The translations under genes and the position numbers were made by a program. Shown one piece after another: positions 14,750 through 15,547 of a stretch of 15,547 nt of DNA. How positions within the stretch are numbered: the first letter of the stretch is position 1; every line of letters starts with the position of its first letter. The stretch is from Bacillota bacterium (GTDB lineage Bacteria; Bacillota_A; Clostridia; Lachnospirales; Lachnospiraceae): positions 1 to 15,547 of the forward strand of contig JAEZSL010000018.1 in the NCBI GenBank assembly GCA_023443925.1. Direction: 5' to 3'. The notes below the pieces were generated by a model, which was not told where the DNA came from, searched no databases, and worked only from the letters and a program-made list of their open reading frames with translations.

Positions 14750-14768
14750 AATTATTGTTACAATAATT
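14750..14768. repeat. 8-bp perfect inverted repeat upstream of tadA
   Basis: AATTATTG (14750-14757) and CAATAATT (14761-14768) flank TTA. The repeat ends 26 bases before the tadA start codon and overlaps a possible weak promoter (TTGTTA at 14755), so it could be an operator; no clear tadA promoter is otherwise visible. Confidence 0.45.
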
Positions 14769-14794
14769 TATGATTTAATATAAAGGAACATGAA

Positions 14795-15286
14795 ATGAAT
14801 TTAAAATATATGAAAGAAGCTTTAAAAGAAGCGAAAAAAGCTGCCAAAGCGGGGGAAGTTCCCATCGGTTGTGTTATCGTCTATGAAGATAAAATCATAG
14901 GGAGAGGTTATAATAAACGAAATACGAAGAAAACCACTCTTGCCCATGCTGAATTAATCGCCATACAAAAAGCCAGCAAAGCCATGGGGGACTGGAGGCT
15001 GGAGGACTGTGTAATGTATGTTACTTTAGAACCCTGCCAGATGTGCTCCGGTGCCATTGTACAGGCCCGGATAAAAGAAGTCGTGGTGGGGGCTATGAAT
15101 CCCAAAGCCGGGTGTGCCGGTTCCATACTGAATATACTGCAGATGGAGGAATTTAATCATCAAGTGGAATTAACCACCGGAGTTATGAAAGAGGAATGTG
15201 AAACAGTCCTGAAAGAATTTTTTAAGAATTTAAGGGTCAGGAATAAAGAGGAAAAGGAAAACCAGCAGCCGGACCTTGGTGAATAG
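14795..15286 (+). CDS. tadA: tRNA-specific adenosine deaminase
   Basis: A 163-residue zinc deaminase of the usual TadA length. The zinc site and proton shuttle are intact: HAE (TLAHAELIAIQ, residues about 50-52) and P-C-x2-C (EPCQMCSGAI). Other family marks are GEVPIGCVIV near the N terminus and PKAGCAGSILNIL after the zinc site. It converts A34 to inosine in tRNA-Arg(ACG), needed to read CGN codons. The start follows AAGGA with a 7-base spacing; the ATG 5 bases upstream (14790) is followed by a stop after one codon and is not used. The SRP RNA gene follows on the same strand, a common order in Firmicutes. The last 15 or so residues are charged and probably disordered. Confidence 0.95.
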   Translation: MNLKYMKEALKEAKKAAKAGEVPIGCVIVYEDKIIGRGYNKRNTKKTTLAHAELIAIQKASKAMGDWRLEDCVMYVTLEPCQMCSGAIVQARIKEVVVGAMNPKAGCAGSILNILQMEEFNHQVELTTGVMKEECETVLKEFFKNLRVRNKEEKENQQPDLGE

Positions 15287-15331
15287 CGAAAGAAGCAGGT
15301 CATTTACGGCCGGCTGGCCATATCATAGTAC

Positions 15332-15360
15332 TTGACTTTTCACAGGAAATGAAGTATACT
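15332..15360 (+). promoter_or_regulatory. Strong sigma-A-type promoter upstream of SRP RNA
   Basis: TTGACT (15332-15337) and TATACT (15355-15360) are exactly 17 bases apart, the best promoter match in the window. The predicted start near 15367 lies in a TCACAG (15365-15370)/CTGTGA (15382-15387) inverted repeat, and TCACAGG also occurs within the spacer (15340-15346). Confidence 0.7.
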
Positions 15361-15397
15361 GTTTGTCACAGGTCTTTTAATCTGTGAATAATTTGAT

Positions 15398-15425
15398 TTG
15401 ATATAACAGAAGATATATATATAAC
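15398..15425 (+). promoter_or_regulatory. Second possible promoter upstream of SRP RNA
   Basis: TTGATA (15398-15403) and TATAAC (15420-15425) are 16 bases apart. A start near 15432 would leave about 30 bases before the mature RNA, consistent with a precursor that is trimmed, as known for the Bacillus subtilis SRP RNA. The AT-rich background makes this match less certain. Confidence 0.45.
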
Positions 15426-15464
15426 GGATATTATTTATTTCGGGTATTAATTCAGTCAAAAAGT

Positions 15465-15547
15465 TTCCGTGCAGCCGGGGAGATAGCGGTGCCCTGTACC
15501 TGCAACCCGCTACAGCAGGGGTGATGTCTTGCCTAGGGTGCTTTTTT
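15465..15547 (+). ncRNA. ffs: Signal recognition particle RNA, large bacterial type, 3' part outside the window
   Basis: The sequence from CCGTGCAGCCGGGGAG through TAGCGGTGCCCTGTACCTGC and CCGCTACAGCAGGGG closely matches, from memory, the 5' Alu domain of Bacillus subtilis scRNA (GCCGUGCUAAGCGGGGAGGUAGCGGUGCCCUGUACCUGC region). The GC-rich block contrasts sharply with the AT-rich upstream sequence. This is the Alu-containing SRP RNA of Firmicutes, which with Ffh targets signal-peptide proteins to the membrane. The Ffh-binding tetraloop domain and 3' end lie beyond the window. The exact 5' end is uncertain by several bases. Its place directly after tadA supports the call. Confidence 0.93.

Overview
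The window looks like a chromosomal segment of a low-to-moderate GC anaerobic Firmicute, most likely a Lachnospiraceae / Clostridium cluster XIVa member. This is inferred from strong purine-rich ribosome binding sites, a spore-former-type large SRP RNA, an NrdG2-type radical SAM activase, BspA-like repeats combined with SLH domains, and a Lachnospiraceae-type protein of unknown function (tentatively DUF6128). No transposase, integrase, CRISPR array or tRNA was seen.

Layout on the + strand, left to right: (1) the 3' end of a gene for an exported beta-propeller / solute-binding protein (1-2156); (2) a structured gene-free stretch with a sigma-A-type promoter and a possible 14-codon leader ORF; (3) an ABC-F ribosome-associated ATPase of the Uup/YfmR type (2553-4370), followed by a YqeY protein (4448-4897) and a terminator; (4) a 1716-residue surface protein (5161-10311) with BspA leucine-rich repeats, several beta-sandwich modules, three SLH domains and C-terminal cell-wall-binding repeats, closed by a strong terminator; (5) a gene-free stretch of about 430 bases with three small hairpins; (6) a DEDDh exonuclease (10745-11524) and an acidic protein of unknown function (11647-13104). 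A bidirectional terminator at 13171-13230 separates these from a minus-strand pair: a RimJ/RimL-type acetyltransferase (13231-13788) and, upstream of it, an NrdG2-type radical SAM activase (13887-14585). A divergent spacer with two perfect inverted repeats leads to tadA (14795-15286). The window ends inside the SRP RNA gene (from about 15465), preceded by two promoter-like elements.

Several genes serve translation and protein export: the ABC-F protein, TadA (inosine at the tRNA wobble position) and SRP RNA. The tadA-SRP RNA order is the usual one in Firmicutes. The cell-surface genes (propeller/solute-binding protein and the large repeat protein) are the accessory part. The best candidates for something undescribed are the unknown acidic protein, the putative leader-peptide control of the ABC-F gene, the doubly anchored surface protein, and the inverted repeats between nrdG and tadA. 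I see no convincing new multi-gene system such as a defence island or biosynthetic cluster.
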